Source: Streptomyces mobaraensis NBRC 13819 = DSM 40847 (GTDB taxonomy: Bacteria; Actinomycetota; Actinomycetes; Streptomycetales; Streptomycetaceae). From it: 64,000 nucleotides of DNA. A program made the translations under genes and the position numbers. The notes under the pieces were generated by a model. It ran no database searches and was not told the origin of the DNA. It saw only the letters and a program-made list of their open reading frames with translations. The stretch lies in the NCBI RefSeq assembly GCF_017916255.1, contig NZ_CP072827.1:62001-126000 (forward strand). Reading direction: 5' to 3'. Positions 16,745 to 26,700 of the stretch are shown one piece after another (within the stretch, counting starts at the first letter, position 1; the number at the start of each line of letters is the position of its first letter).

Positions 16745-17913
16745 GGGGTACTCCTGATCGTCACGGGGTGGGGGCTCGCCCATCGGGCGGTCACCGCCGG
16801 CCAGACCCTGTCCACCGGCAGGTCGGCCAGACAGCGCGGATACGGGCCGGCCGGGCCCTGGTAGGGCAGGACGCAGCCGTGCGCGCACCGCCGGCCGGCG
16901 AGTTCGCCTGCGGCGTGCCGCAGCCGCTGGCACGGCCACCGCAGGGAGACCCCGCGGTGGTACGGGTAGATCCTGGTCCACAGGTACTCGGTGCCGGTCG
17001 GGCCGTAGAGGACGACGGACGGGGTGCGGACGGCGGCGGCGACGTGGGCGAGCGAGGAGTCGTTGCCGACGAGCAGGTCGGCGTCGGCGAGGACGTTCGC
17101 GGTCCGGTCGAGGTCCGCGCCCGCCTCGAGGTGGACGACGGCTCGCGGGGACCGCGTCAGGACGGCGTGCCGGAGCAGTTCCAGCTCGGGGCGTTCGGCT
17201 TCGTCGCCCAGCAGGCAGAGGGAGGCCGAGAGTTCGGCCGCGAGGCGGGCGCAGAGCCGGGCGTAGTGCTCGAGCGGCCATCTCCTGTTCCAGTGCGGTG
17301 CCCCGCCGGGGTGGACGGCGACGAGCGGACGGGGCAGACCGGCCGTCGGCGGGCGGACGCCGCGGGTGCGGGGCAGCTCCGGCAGGACGTCGCCGGGGCG
17401 CGGCGGTGCGGGCAGGCCCAGCGCGGCGGCGAGGGCAGTGGCGTACTCGTACAGGTCCGGGGTCCCCCACAGGGGGCGTGGGAGGCGGATGGGGTGGGTG
17501 ATGTGTTCGTCTCCGGGCCGGTCCTGCGGCAGGCCGATCCGCTCGGGCACGCCGGCGGCCCGGGCGTGGCCGGCGTGCAGACCCTGGCTGTCCGGGTCGA
17601 CGACGGCGAGGGCGAAGCGGCGGTCGGCCAGGGTGCGCAGGAAGGCGGGCCACCGGGGGTCGGCCTCGCCCCGCTGGGGGCAGTGCAGCACGTCGGTGGC
17701 GTACGTGTGGCGGGTGAGCACCGGGCCGAAGCGGGCCGCCAGGTCCTCGCCGACGACCAGGGTGACCGCCGTCGCCGGGCGGGCGCGGCGGACGAGGGCG
17801 AGGCCGATGTTGCGCTGGAGGAGGTCGCCGAGGCCGGGGGCGCGGAGGTGGGCGAAGACGGCGGTGCGGGTGGTGGTGCGGGTGGTCGTGGGGGTGGTCA
17901 TGGGGGTGGTCAT
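16741..17913 (-). CDS. blmE: GT9 heptosyltransferase-like glycosyltransferase
   Basis: The 390-residue protein is of glycosyltransferase family 9 (ADP-heptose transferases, RfaF-like). Diagnostic stretches are VAVHPGGAPHWNRRWP in the middle and LLVGNDSSLAHVAAAV plus VVLYGPTGTEYLW in the nucleotide-binding C-terminal Rossmann domain. It probably attaches one of the bleomycin sugars to the aglycone or to the other sugar. The start is ATG at 17913 after gggaggg. The N-terminus is an unusual Thr-rich run (MTTPMTTPTTTRTTTRT), and a second in-frame ATG four codons on is possible. It lies 71 bases after the MbtH-like gene and is coupled to blmD. Confidence 0.93.
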   Translation of the reverse strand: MTTPMTTPTTTRTTTRTAVFAHLRAPGLGDLLQRNIGLALVRRARPATAVTLVVGEDLAARFGPVLTRHTYATDVLHCPQRGEADPRWPAFLRTLADRRFALAVVDPDSQGLHAGHARAAGVPERIGLPQDRPGDEHITHPIRLPRPLWGTPDLYEYATALAAALGLPAPPRPGDVLPELPRTRGVRPPTAGLPRPLVAVHPGGAPHWNRRWPLEHYARLCARLAAELSASLCLLGDEAERPELELLRHAVLTRSPRAVVHLEAGADLDRTANVLADADLLVGNDSSLAHVAAAVRTPSVVLYGPTGTEYLWTRIYPYHRGVSLRWPCQRLRHAAGELAGRRCAHGCVLPYQGPAGPYPRCLADLPVDRVWPAVTARWASPHPVTIRSTP

Positions 17914-17984
17914 GGGGTCCCTCCCTTCGGTGGGTCGGCGGCCCGGTCCCGAGCCGCGCCTCACGGCCGGGTGGCCGGCGGGGG

Positions 17985-18548
17985 TCAGGTGCCGGACACG
18001 CGCTCCAGGCGGCCCTCGCCCGTGAAGGTGGTCACGTCGACGCGGGCGTGGCAGCGGACCGGTTCGAAGTCGAGGGTGAGGGTGCCGGTCAGGCGCAGCT
18101 CGGTGCCGTCCATGGTGGTCGCCGCGGGGTCGACGGCGACGCCGAGTTCGGTGCCGCCGCGGGTGGCGGTGAAGCGGACGAAGACGTAGCCGCGGTCGAC
18201 GGCCTCCCGAAGGGCGGCGGCCGTGCGCTCCGGGCGGAGGACCGCCTCCACCGGCTGGTCGCCCGCGCAGAGCCGGTCGACGAGGCTCGGCTCCTCCTCG
18301 GCCGGGGCCGGGGCGGGAGCGGGCTCCGCGTGCTCCGCCGCGGCCATGGCCTCGCGCAGGCTGCGGGGGCGCATGTCGGTCCACACCTCGTCGATGTGGC
18401 GCAGGCACTCCTCCTGGGTGCCGGAGGTTCCGGTGGCCCGCCAGCCGGCCGGGATCTCCTGTTCGGCGAGCCAGATCGAGTACTGCTCCTCGTCGTTGAC
18501 CACCACGTGGTAGGTGGGCTCGGCGGCGGTCCGCGGGGTCGTGGTCAT
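17985..18548 (-). CDS. MbtH-like protein with an extra C-terminal domain
   Basis: The 187-residue protein's residues 1-65 are a normal MbtH domain: [31 protein letters not shown] and SLREA. MbtH proteins bind adenylation domains and help their folding and activity. After an Ala/Pro/Glu linker (about 74-88) comes a further domain of about 100 residues ([20 protein letters not shown] to the end) with alternating beta character. I do not recognise it, and stand-alone MbtH proteins of about 70 residues lack it. ATG at 18548 overlaps the stop of blmII. It probably serves the Blm adenylation domains in trans. Confidence 0.92.
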   Translation of the reverse strand: MTTTPRTAAEPTYHVVVNDEEQYSIWLAEQEIPAGWRATGTSGTQEECLRHIDEVWTDMRPRSLREAMAAAEHAEPAPAPAPAEEEPSLVDRLCAGDQPVEAVLRPERTAAALREAVDRGYVFVRFTATRGGTELGVAVDPAATTMDGTELRLTGTLTLDFEPVRCHARVDVTTFTGEGRLERVSGT

Positions 18549-19933
18549 CGGTGGCTCCTCGTGGTGTGCGCGGGGGCGGGCAAGGGGGGCAGGGGGGCGT
18601 CCGGGTCGGCGACGGCCGCCAGGAGCGCTTCGTCCATCCGGTGGAGCAGCCGGTCGGCGGTTCCGTGGTGCGGGTGGTCGCGGTCGGCGTCGAGGACCAG
18701 CACGGTGTCGTCGCCGAGTTCGCCTAGGGAGAGGGCGAGCACCGTGCCGTCCCACCGGTGCGCGGGACCGGTGCCGGCCGCGCCGAGCAGGTCGGCCTCG
18801 CGGAACAGCTCGATGGACAGGCCGCGTTCGGCGAGGGTGCGTTCGCCGCGGGTGGCGGCGCTGGTGGGCGGGTTGCGGCAGAAGTTCAGCGCCACGTCCC
18901 AGTGCGCGGCGGTGCGGGGCGCGGTGACGCGGCCCAGTTCCCTGCCGAGTTCCACGACGTCGCCGTAGGGGAGGTAGTGCACGACGGCGTCCAGGAACCC
19001 GGACTGGGCGCGCAGCGTGACGTCCCGGAAGGAGGGGCGCGGCGCTTCGCCGAGGTCGGCGCCGAAGACGAGGCGGTCGGTGAACGGGCCGACGGCGGGC
19101 CCGAGTCCGAGGTGGTCGCGCAGGTCGACGACGGTGGTGAAGCGGGCCGGTCCCCGGTGGTCCGGGGCGCGCAGGCACCAGGCGGCCAGGGCCATGACGG
19201 CGAGCGAGCCGTTGCCGCCGAGGGGGCCGCCCAGGGCGGTCAGGGCGGTCAGGGCTTTCCAGCGCGCTGCGGGGATGCGCAGCCGGTGGGTTTCGGTCAC
19301 CCGGTCGCGGGGCGGGCCGGCGGGGGCCGGGGCCGGGCCGGGCAGGGCGGCCAGGCGCCGGTGCCACCAGCGCCGGCGGGAGGCCCGGGCCCGACCGGAG
19401 AGGGGGGCGTGGGGCGCGTCGGGCAGGGTGGTGGCGTCGCGGTAGTGCTCGGGGCGGAAGCGGCCGGCGTACGCCTGGCAGACCGCGCCGAGCACGGCGT
19501 AGAGGGACGGTGTGTCGAGGAGGAGGGTGTGGGCCGTGAGCGCGAGCACCGTCTCGTCGTCGTGGAGCCGCACCAGGTGGAAGCGGGCCCGGTGGCGTCC
19601 GGCGCGAGGGTGGTCCCGGTCGGCGCGCAGCAGCGCCACGCAGACGGCGTCGCGTCCGGCGGACGGGGCTCCGCGCAGGTCGACCGGGGTGACCTCGGGG
19701 GCGTCCGGCCGGAGGGTCAGGCGGGGTTCCTCGTCGCCGGAGAGTTCGGCGGTGAGGGCGGGGAGGGCGGCGGTGACCCGCCGGACGGCCTCGGTGAGCC
19801 GCGCCGTGTCGGTGTCCCCGGTCAGGCGCAGGGCGCGGACGTGGGTGACCTCCGCCGGGCGGGCGTGGCGAGTGGACGGCCACAGGCCGCGCTGGACGAA
19901 GGTCGCGGGCAGCGGTGTGCCGGGGGCGGTCAC
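18545..19933 (-). CDS. blmII: Free-standing condensation-domain protein
   Basis: The 462-residue protein has a condensation-domain fold throughout. The HHxxxDG motif is degraded to [10 protein letters not shown] (near residue 142), so the first His is absent, and the DFGWG-like region near the end is also unclear. It matches the discrete condensation protein BlmII in length and position. Loss of the motif suggests a scaffolding, amine-transfer or otherwise non-standard role rather than ordinary peptide-bond formation. GTG at 19933 overlaps the SyrP-like stop, and its own stop overlaps the MbtH-like start. Confidence 0.9.
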   Translation of the reverse strand: MTAPGTPLPATFVQRGLWPSTRHARPAEVTHVRALRLTGDTDTARLTEAVRRVTAALPALTAELSGDEEPRLTLRPDAPEVTPVDLRGAPSAGRDAVCVALLRADRDHPRAGRHRARFHLVRLHDDETVLALTAHTLLLDTPSLYAVLGAVCQAYAGRFRPEHYRDATTLPDAPHAPLSGRARASRRRWWHRRLAALPGPAPAPAGPPRDRVTETHRLRIPAARWKALTALTALGGPLGGNGSLAVMALAAWCLRAPDHRGPARFTTVVDLRDHLGLGPAVGPFTDRLVFGADLGEAPRPSFRDVTLRAQSGFLDAVVHYLPYGDVVELGRELGRVTAPRTAAHWDVALNFCRNPPTSAATRGERTLAERGLSIELFREADLLGAAGTGPAHRWDGTVLALSLGELGDDTVLVLDADRDHPHHGTADRLLHRMDEALLAAVADPDAPLPPLPAPAHTTRSHR

Positions 19934-20949
19934 GCGCTCACCTCGTCCCAGTCCAGCGGCTGTGCCATGCCGACGACGACGCGGCGTTCGCCGGTGAAGG
20001 GTTCCCTGCCGTGCGCGGTGAGGAGGTTGTCGACGAGGAGGACGTCGCCGGCCCGCCAGGCGGGCGCCACCAGTTCGGCGGCGTAGGCGTGGTGCAGTTC
20101 CTCCATGACGGCGGGTTCGATGGGCCGGCCGTCGCCGTAGCAGGAGTGGCTCGGCAGGTCGCGTTCGTCGAACTGGGCCAGCAGGGCGTCCCGCAGCGCG
20201 GGCGGCCGGGCGGAGACGTGGAAGAACGCGGCGTGGTTGAACCACACCCGCTCCCCCGTCGCCGGGTGGACGGCGAGGGCGGGGCGGACCTGGGTGGTCC
20301 GCAGCCCGCCGTCGGGTTTCCATTCGACGTCGACGCGGCGGGCGGCGCAGTAGGCGGTGACGGCCGCCTTGTCGCGGGTCTGGAAGGCGTCCTGCCAGGA
20401 CATGCCGATCCCGTCGCCGTAGTTGCGCTGGTAGAGCACCCCGCGGCGGGCGAAGGCGGCGACGAGGGCGGGGTCGAGGCGGCCCAGGACGCGCCGGGTG
20501 TCGGCGAGCGGGGTCGCGCCGCCGGTCCGGGCCGGGGTGAGGCAGCCGAAGACCAGCCGTCCGGGGAAGCGGAGTTGGTAGGAGTTCTCGTTGTGCGGGG
20601 GGATGGGCTGGTCGGCGGGGTGGTCGGTGGCGGTGTAGAGGTGATGCCCGAGGGCGGTGCGCGGCGACGACCGTTCGACGTACGCCTCGGGGGATCCGGC
20701 CAGGGCGTGGACGACGTCGCCGAAGCCGTCGAGGCCGACGCCGAAGCCGCGGAACAGGACGGCTCCGTGACGGTGCAGCCAGCCGGTGACGGTGTCGAGG
20801 TGGGTGCGGGCCCATTCGGCCGGGTCGACGCCGTCCCGGGTGGCGGCCACCTCCAGCGGCAGCCCCGGGGTGCCCGTCGGCGCCACCCACGCGGCGCTGC
20901 GGGTGTCGACGCTCTGCCGCCGGCCCGCCAGGGGGCCGTGCCGGTTCAC
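19930..20949 (-). CDS. SyrP/TauD-like Fe(II)/2-oxoglutarate oxygenase
   Basis: The 339-residue protein is of the TauD/SyrP group. Metal ligands are likely the His and Glu of [12 protein letters not shown] in the middle and the His of [15 protein letters not shown] near the C-terminus, with the following Arg binding 2-oxoglutarate. SyrP-type enzymes beta-hydroxylate amino acids held on NRPS carrier domains, so this is a strong candidate for hydroxylating His on BlmX. The start is GTG at 20949, overlapping the stop of blmIII; the stop overlaps the start of blmII. Confidence 0.9.
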   Translation of the reverse strand: MNRHGPLAGRRQSVDTRSAAWVAPTGTPGLPLEVAATRDGVDPAEWARTHLDTVTGWLHRHGAVLFRGFGVGLDGFGDVVHALAGSPEAYVERSSPRTALGHHLYTATDHPADQPIPPHNENSYQLRFPGRLVFGCLTPARTGGATPLADTRRVLGRLDPALVAAFARRGVLYQRNYGDGIGMSWQDAFQTRDKAAVTAYCAARRVDVEWKPDGGLRTTQVRPALAVHPATGERVWFNHAAFFHVSARPPALRDALLAQFDERDLPSHSCYGDGRPIEPAVMEELHHAYAAELVAPAWRAGDVLLVDNLLTAHGREPFTGERRVVVGMAQPLDWDEVSA

Positions 20950-23768
20950 GGGGCCTCCGTGCGGGGCCGCCCGCCGAGGAGGGCGTGGACGAAGCGGTGC
21001 CGGTCGGTGAGGGCGAACGCGCGGCGCAGCGGCGCGGGGTCCATCGTGCCGACGGGGCACAGGCCGATGCCGGTGCCGACGGCGGTCCGCATCAGCAACT
21101 GGGTCATGGCACCGGCCTCGAAGACGGTGAAGTCCCAGGAGAGATCGCCGTAGAGCGGTGTGATCGCGTCGATCGCGGCGATGAGGTAGAGGGAGAAGGC
21201 CGCCTCCCCGTAGGCGGCGCGGTTGATCTCGGCGTGCGCGTCGGCGGGCAGGGTCGCGGTGGGGTCGATGCTCACCAGGCGGTTGCGCGCGGGGTGGACG
21301 TAGTGGCTGCCGCCGGGCAGTCCGGTCACCTTCCCCGGGTGGACGAGCAGGTAGGTCTGGACGGGGTAGGAGGAACCGGCCGACGGATAGGCGTATTTGG
21401 GTTCGCCTCCCGGGCCGCGGACCCGGCGGAGGGCCCCGAGGAGGGCGGCCAGGTCCGGCAGCGTCACGGGGCCGGGGTCGAAGCGGTGGTGGCTGCGACG
21501 GGCGGTGAGGTGGTGGTCGTCCGGGCCGCTGAGGGCGACGCCGTCGGTGGCGTCGAACTCGTGCCGGATGCCGTGGTGGGCGTCCTTGAACGCCTGGCGG
21601 GCGCCGATGCCGGTGAGCAGGGGCGGTTGGGGGCGGGGCGCGGGGGGCACGGAGGGCGCGGGGATGGGTGGTACGGGTCCGGGTGCGGGCGGCGCGGGCG
21701 GTACGTGCGGCGCGGCCCCGGACGCGGGCGGGACGGAGGCGGGCGGTACGGGCGTGGGTGGCACGGGCCCGGGTGCGGGCGGCGTGAGCGGTGAGGACTC
21801 GGACGCGGGCGGTACGGAGGCGGGTGCGGGCGGCACGGACGCGGGCGGCACGGGTCCGGGCGCGGGCGGCGCGGGCGGTACGGACCCGGGTGCGAACGCT
21901 ACGGACGCGGGCGGCAGGGGGTCCCGGGCCGGTGGTGCCGTCCGGCGGCCGAGGTGGCGGCCGACGATCACGGCGACCGACGGGAAGGCCAGCAGTTCCT
22001 CGATGTCGGTGTCGAGGCCGAGTTCCTCCTCCAGAGCGGTCGCCAGGCGGACGAGTTCGACGGAGGTGGCACCGGCGTCGAGCAGGTTCATATCGGGTTC
22101 GACGGCGCCGATTCCCAGCACCCGGCAGGTCACCCGGGCCACTTGGGCGAGGAGTTCGGCCTCGTCCCGCGCGGGTGCCGACGCCGCCGGCGCGGCGGCG
22201 GGCACGGCAGCGGGGGCGGGGGCCTCGGCGGTGACGCGCGCGCGGTCCACGCGCCCGTCCCGGGTGAGCGGCAGCGGACCGCCCACCTCGATGTGGCCGG
22301 GCAGCAGGTAGGGGGAGACCTTGCGGCGCAGATGGGCGAGGAGTTCGTCGGGGCCGGCCGTGGCGCCGGGGTGGAGCCGTACCCGCGCGAGCGACTCGTC
22401 TCCCCGCCCGACGGGGACGACCACGGCGGAGTGCACGTCCTCGTGGGCGGCGAGGGCGGTCTCGGTGTCCTGGAGGTTCAGGGGCCGGTCGCGGACGCTG
22501 ATCCGGGCGGTCTCGTCGCCGACGACGTCGATCAGGCCCTCGGGCAGCAGGCGGGCGAACAGCCCGGTGCGCAGCAGCGGTTCGCCGGTCTCCGGGTGCG
22601 GGACGGTCGCGGGTGCGTGCTCCTCTCCGGTGGGGGGCTCGGCGGCGACGCCGCCGTAGTGGAGGCGGCCGGTGACCCAGACCGGGCAGGGCCGCAGGGT
22701 CTCGGACAGGATGTGCGCCCGCTGGTTGGGCAGGGGCGCGCCGACGGGGACCGAGCGCCATTCCGGGGCGAGGTCGCCGGTCTCCAGGCAGGTGGTCCAG
22801 GGGCCGGACGGGGTGGCCGAGGAGAGGTGGGCGACGGCCGGCTGGTGCGGGGCGCTCTCGCGGACGCGGCGGACGAGGGCGGGGTCGAGGCGTTCGCCGC
22901 CGAGCAGCACCAGCCGGAGCGACTCGGGCAGTTTGCCGCCCCGGTCGGCGAGGTGGTCGAGGAGGAGGCCGAGGAGGGCGGGCGGCGAGTGCCAGAGGGT
23001 GACGCCGTGGGTGCGCAGCGCCTCGTGCAGGGCTCCGGGATCGCGCAGGTCGATGTCCCGGGTGAGGACGAGGGCCGCACCGGCCAGGAGGGGCCCGAAC
23101 AGTTCGTAGAGAGCGAGCGGCGAGTCGGCGGGGGCCAGGGCCAGGAGCCGGTCGCCGGGTCCGACGCGGAAGGCGCGGTCGATCTCCAGGGCGGCGGTGG
23201 TGATCGCGCGGTGGCTGACGGGGGCGTCCAGCCGGTAGGCGGCGTCGGTCGCGGACCGTCCGTCGGCCGGGGCGGTGTCGGGTGGTGCGGCCGGTCCGGG
23301 TTCGTCCACGGACAGGACGGGCAGTTCCTGCGGCCAGTCGATGCGCTGGGTGAGCCAGGACTGGGTGAGGACGGCCGTCGCCCCGGCCCGGGTGGCGTGC
23401 TGCCAGCGGGCGGGCCGGGGCAGCCCGGGGGCGACGGGCAGGCAGACGGCTCCGGCGCGGAGCGCGGCCAGGGCGCCCACGACCTGCTCCCAGCCGTACT
23501 CGACGGCGAGGGCGACCCGGTCCCCGGGGATGACGCCCGCGGCGGTGAGCCGGGCGGCCACCGCGGCCGCCCGGGCGTCCAGTTCGGCGTGGCTCAGTGT
23601 CAGACCCGGTGCCACCAGTGCCAGAGCCCGGTCGTGCGTGCGCGCGGCGTCGGCCAGTTGGGCGGTGAGGGTGTGCGCGGGCACGGGTGCGGTGCGGTCG
23701 TTCATCATCCGCAGCAGCTCCCGCTGGTCGGCGGGGAGCAGTGTCGGCGTGGGCCGGGCGCTCGTCAC
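20946..23768 (-). CDS. blmIII: NRPS: degenerate adenylation - PCP - oxidase (bithiazole formation)
   Basis: The 940-residue protein has three parts. Residues 30-500 are an adenylation domain in decay: the A3 nucleotide loop (YTSGSTG) is absent, the YRTGD motif has become LLRTGLFARL, and the A10 Lys motif reads DGRVDR. It should be inactive. A carrier domain follows with its Ser in DAGATSVELVRL (about 568), then a Pro-rich linker (about 605-715). An FMN-dependent McbC-type oxidase domain lies at about 720-940. It oxidises thiazoline to thiazole. The carrier must be loaded with Cys in trans, in the known system by the Cys domain of BlmIV. GTG at 23768 overlaps the blmIV stop. Confidence 0.95.
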   Translation of the reverse strand: MTSARPTPTLLPADQRELLRMMNDRTAPVPAHTLTAQLADAARTHDRALALVAPGLTLSHAELDARAAAVAARLTAAGVIPGDRVALAVEYGWEQVVGALAALRAGAVCLPVAPGLPRPARWQHATRAGATAVLTQSWLTQRIDWPQELPVLSVDEPGPAAPPDTAPADGRSATDAAYRLDAPVSHRAITTAALEIDRAFRVGPGDRLLALAPADSPLALYELFGPLLAGAALVLTRDIDLRDPGALHEALRTHGVTLWHSPPALLGLLLDHLADRGGKLPESLRLVLLGGERLDPALVRRVRESAPHQPAVAHLSSATPSGPWTTCLETGDLAPEWRSVPVGAPLPNQRAHILSETLRPCPVWVTGRLHYGGVAAEPPTGEEHAPATVPHPETGEPLLRTGLFARLLPEGLIDVVGDETARISVRDRPLNLQDTETALAAHEDVHSAVVVPVGRGDESLARVRLHPGATAGPDELLAHLRRKVSPYLLPGHIEVGGPLPLTRDGRVDRARVTAEAPAPAAVPAAAPAASAPARDEAELLAQVARVTCRVLGIGAVEPDMNLLDAGATSVELVRLATALEEELGLDTDIEELLAFPSVAVIVGRHLGRRTAPPARDPLPPASVAFAPGSVPPAPPAPGPVPPASVPPAPASVPPASESSPLTPPAPGPVPPTPVPPASVPPASGAAPHVPPAPPAPGPVPPIPAPSVPPAPRPQPPLLTGIGARQAFKDAHHGIRHEFDATDGVALSGPDDHHLTARRSHHRFDPGPVTLPDLAALLGALRRVRGPGGEPKYAYPSAGSSYPVQTYLLVHPGKVTGLPGGSHYVHPARNRLVSIDPTATLPADAHAEINRAAYGEAAFSLYLIAAIDAITPLYGDLSWDFTVFEAGAMTQLLMRTAVGTGIGLCPVGTMDPAPLRRAFALTDRHRFVHALLGGRPRTEAP
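21640..21940 (-). repeat. Degenerate Pro-rich linker repeats inside blmIII
   Basis: The linker between the carrier and oxidase domains of BlmIII is built from imperfect short units of the type GPVPPASVPPAP, encoded by tandem 9-27 base words. The repeats keep the reading frame. The linker is likely a flexible or polyproline-like spacer that can change length by slippage. Confidence 0.8.
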
Positions 23769-26700
23769 TCCGGTCCACCTCCCTCTCTGTCGTTTCGGGC
23801 GGCGCTGTCGTCGTGCGTGGCACTGTGGCCGTGATCGGCACTGTCGTCGCGGCCGGGGCCGTCGTCGTGGCCGGGGCCGTCGTCGTGGCCGGCGTCGTCG
23901 TCGTGACCGGCGAGCGAGGCGAGGAGCGCCTCGAAGGCCCCGAACATGGCCTCGATCAGCCCGGGCGGGTAGGCGTCCGCGACGTAGTCCCAGGTGCAGA
24001 CCAGTCGGCCGTCGCTCTCGCTCACCTGATGGTCGAGCAGGACCTGCGGGGTCTGGCTGATCGCGTAGCCGGGCCGTACCCGCCAGGCGGGCGGGGCCGT
24101 CCGGGGGGCGGGGCCGGCGGCCCGCAGGGTGCTGGTGAAGACGACCGGCATCCGGACGGCGTCGTGGGTGCCCCGCTCGCGGCGCAGCATCCGCAGGACC
24201 TCGACGCCGCTGACGACGCGGTGTTCGAGGTCCTCCCAGATGCGGTCCTGGAGTCGGCGGGCCCGGTCCCGGAAGGTGTCCCCCTCGCCGTCGACCCCGA
24301 GCAGGGTCGTGGTGGTGAAGTCGCCGACGAGGTCGTCCACGCCGGGGAGCAGGGCGGGGCGGTGGAAGGTGGTGAGGTTGAGGGTGAAGCGGGGGGTGTC
24401 GCTCCACTGGGCGAGGACGTCGCAGAAGGCGGCGCAGATCAGTGCGGCCGGGGTGAGTTCGGCGGCCGCTGCGGCGCGCCGCAGCCGTGCCCAGGCGTCG
24501 GGGCCGAGTCCGGTGGTGAGGCGGGCGAACCGCGGCGCGGTCAGCTCCTCGGGCCGGCACCGCAGCGGCAGGCCGGGCGGGCCCGGCAGGTCGGCCAGCC
24601 GGGCCCGCCAGTGGTCGAGGGCGCGGCGGCGCGGCTCGCCCTCGGCGTGGGCGCGGACGGCCAGGACGTAGTCGCGGAAGGAGCAGCCGAGGGGCGGCAG
24701 GGCCGCGTCGGGGTCGGCGTAGAAGGTGAGCAGGTCGCCGGTGAGTACGTGGACGCTGTGGGCGTCGGCGATGAGCAGGTCCAGGCTCAGGTGCAGCCGG
24801 GTGCGGACGTCGTCCAGGCGGTGGGTCCGTACGTCGAACAGCGGCCAGCGGGAGGCGTCGCGCACCTCGTGCGACATGTGCTCGCGGACGCGGGCCAGTT
24901 CGGCCTCGGCGTCCGCCCTGCCCCGCAGGTCGGTGTGGGCGAGGACGTACGGCGGTACGTCGCCGAGGATCTGTTGCCGGCCGTCGGGGCGGACCACGAG
25001 CCGGAGGGCGTCGTGGCGGTCGATCAGCCGGCGCAGGGCCGTCTGGAGCCGGCCGGGGTCGAGGTCCTCGACGTCGAGTTCGAGGTAGGTGTGCGTGGCG
25101 ACGCCCCCGAGGGAGAGGGAGCGGTGCCGGCCGAGCCAGTAGGCGCGCTGGATGTCGGTGAGCGGGAACGGCTCGTGGCGGGTGGCGGGGTCGGGGGCGT
25201 ACACGGGCTCGGCGGGCGCCGGCTCCTCCTCGGCGGCGGCCGACAGTTCGGCGATCGTCTCGGCGAGACCGCCCAGGGTGCGGGCGTCGAAGAGGCGGGC
25301 GAGGGGCACCCGGACGGCGAGTCGGGCCTCGATCCGGGTGACCAGGGTGATCGCGACCCGGGAGGTGCCGCCGAGGGCGAAGAAGTTCGCGTCGGGGTCG
25401 GCCTCCGGCACGTCGAGGAGTTCGCACCACAGGTCGGCGAGCCAGCCGGGCACGGGGACGGCGCGGGAACGGGCAGGTGGGGCGGTGGCGGGTTCCGCCG
25501 GGGCCGGTGCGCGGCCGGGGACGAGGCGTTGGAGTGCGGCCCGGTCGACCTTGCCGTTGGCGGTCAGCGGCAGCCGGTCCAGGGGCAGCAGGGTCGTGGG
25601 GACCATGTAGGCGGGCAGCCGCCGGGCGAGTTGCCGTCGGAGCCCGGCCGCGTCGAAGCCGCCCTCCCGGGCCGGTACGGCGAAGCCGACGAGGCGGCGG
25701 TCGCCCCGCGGGTCACCGGTGGCGATCACCGCGCCGGCGGCGACGTCGGGCAGTCGGCCGAGGGCCGCCTCGACCTCGCCCAGTTCGACCCGGAATCCGC
25801 CGATCTTCACCTGGTCGTCCTGCCGGCCCAGGAATTCCAGCGTGCCGTCGGGGAGGTGGCGGGCGAAGTCCCCGGTGCGGTACAGGCGTTGCCCGCTGCC
25901 CGGGTGGACGGGGAAGCGCAGGGAGGTCTGTTCCGGGTCGCGCCAGTAGCCCTTGGCGACGCCGGTGCCGCCGATGTACAGCTCGCCGGGCACCCAGTCG
26001 GGCCGGGGCCGCAGCTGCTCGTCGAGGACCTCCAGCCGCTGGTTGGCCATGGGGGTGCCGTAGGGGATGCTGCTCCACGCCTCGTGCACCTTCCCGATCT
26101 CGTACCAGACCGACCAGATGGAGGCTTCGGTCGCGCCGCCGAGGCTCATCACGGTGGCGCCGGGGGCGGACAGGGCGCGGATCCGGTCGGGCAGTCCGAG
26201 GGGGATCCAGTCGCCGCTGAGGAGCACCGCCCGCAGGGTGCGCAGGGCGTCGGGGGCGAGGGCCTCGGCGTACTCGGTGAGCAGGGTGCCCAGCGCGGGG
26301 ACGGAGTTCCACAGGGTGACCCGCTCGCGCCGGATCAGCTCGGCCCAGTGCCCGGGGTCGCGCCGGCGGTCGTGGGCGGGGACGACCACGGTGCCGCCGG
26401 CGGCCAGCACGCCGAACAGGTCGTAGACGGCGAGGTCGAAGCTCGGGGAGGAGACGGCGAGGACCGCGTCGCCGGGGCCGGTGCCGAAGCGGCGGTTGAC
26501 GCATTCCAGGGTGTTGGCCGCGCCGAGGTGGTCGATCATGACGCCCTTGGGCTCGCCGGTGGAGCCCGAGGTGAAGATGGTGTACGCCAGGTCGGTGAGG
26601 TTCTGCACGCTCTCCAGCGGGCCGCCGTCGGAGTCGAGGGCCGCGTCGTCGTCCACCGCGAGCACGGTGACGCCGACGGGGACGGCGAGCGTGTCCAGCA

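Noticed and set aside
23843..23914. Regular repeats at the end of blmIV considered as a CRISPR-like array
   Set aside because: Units are directly adjacent without spacers, are 18 bases long and are in frame with coding sequence.
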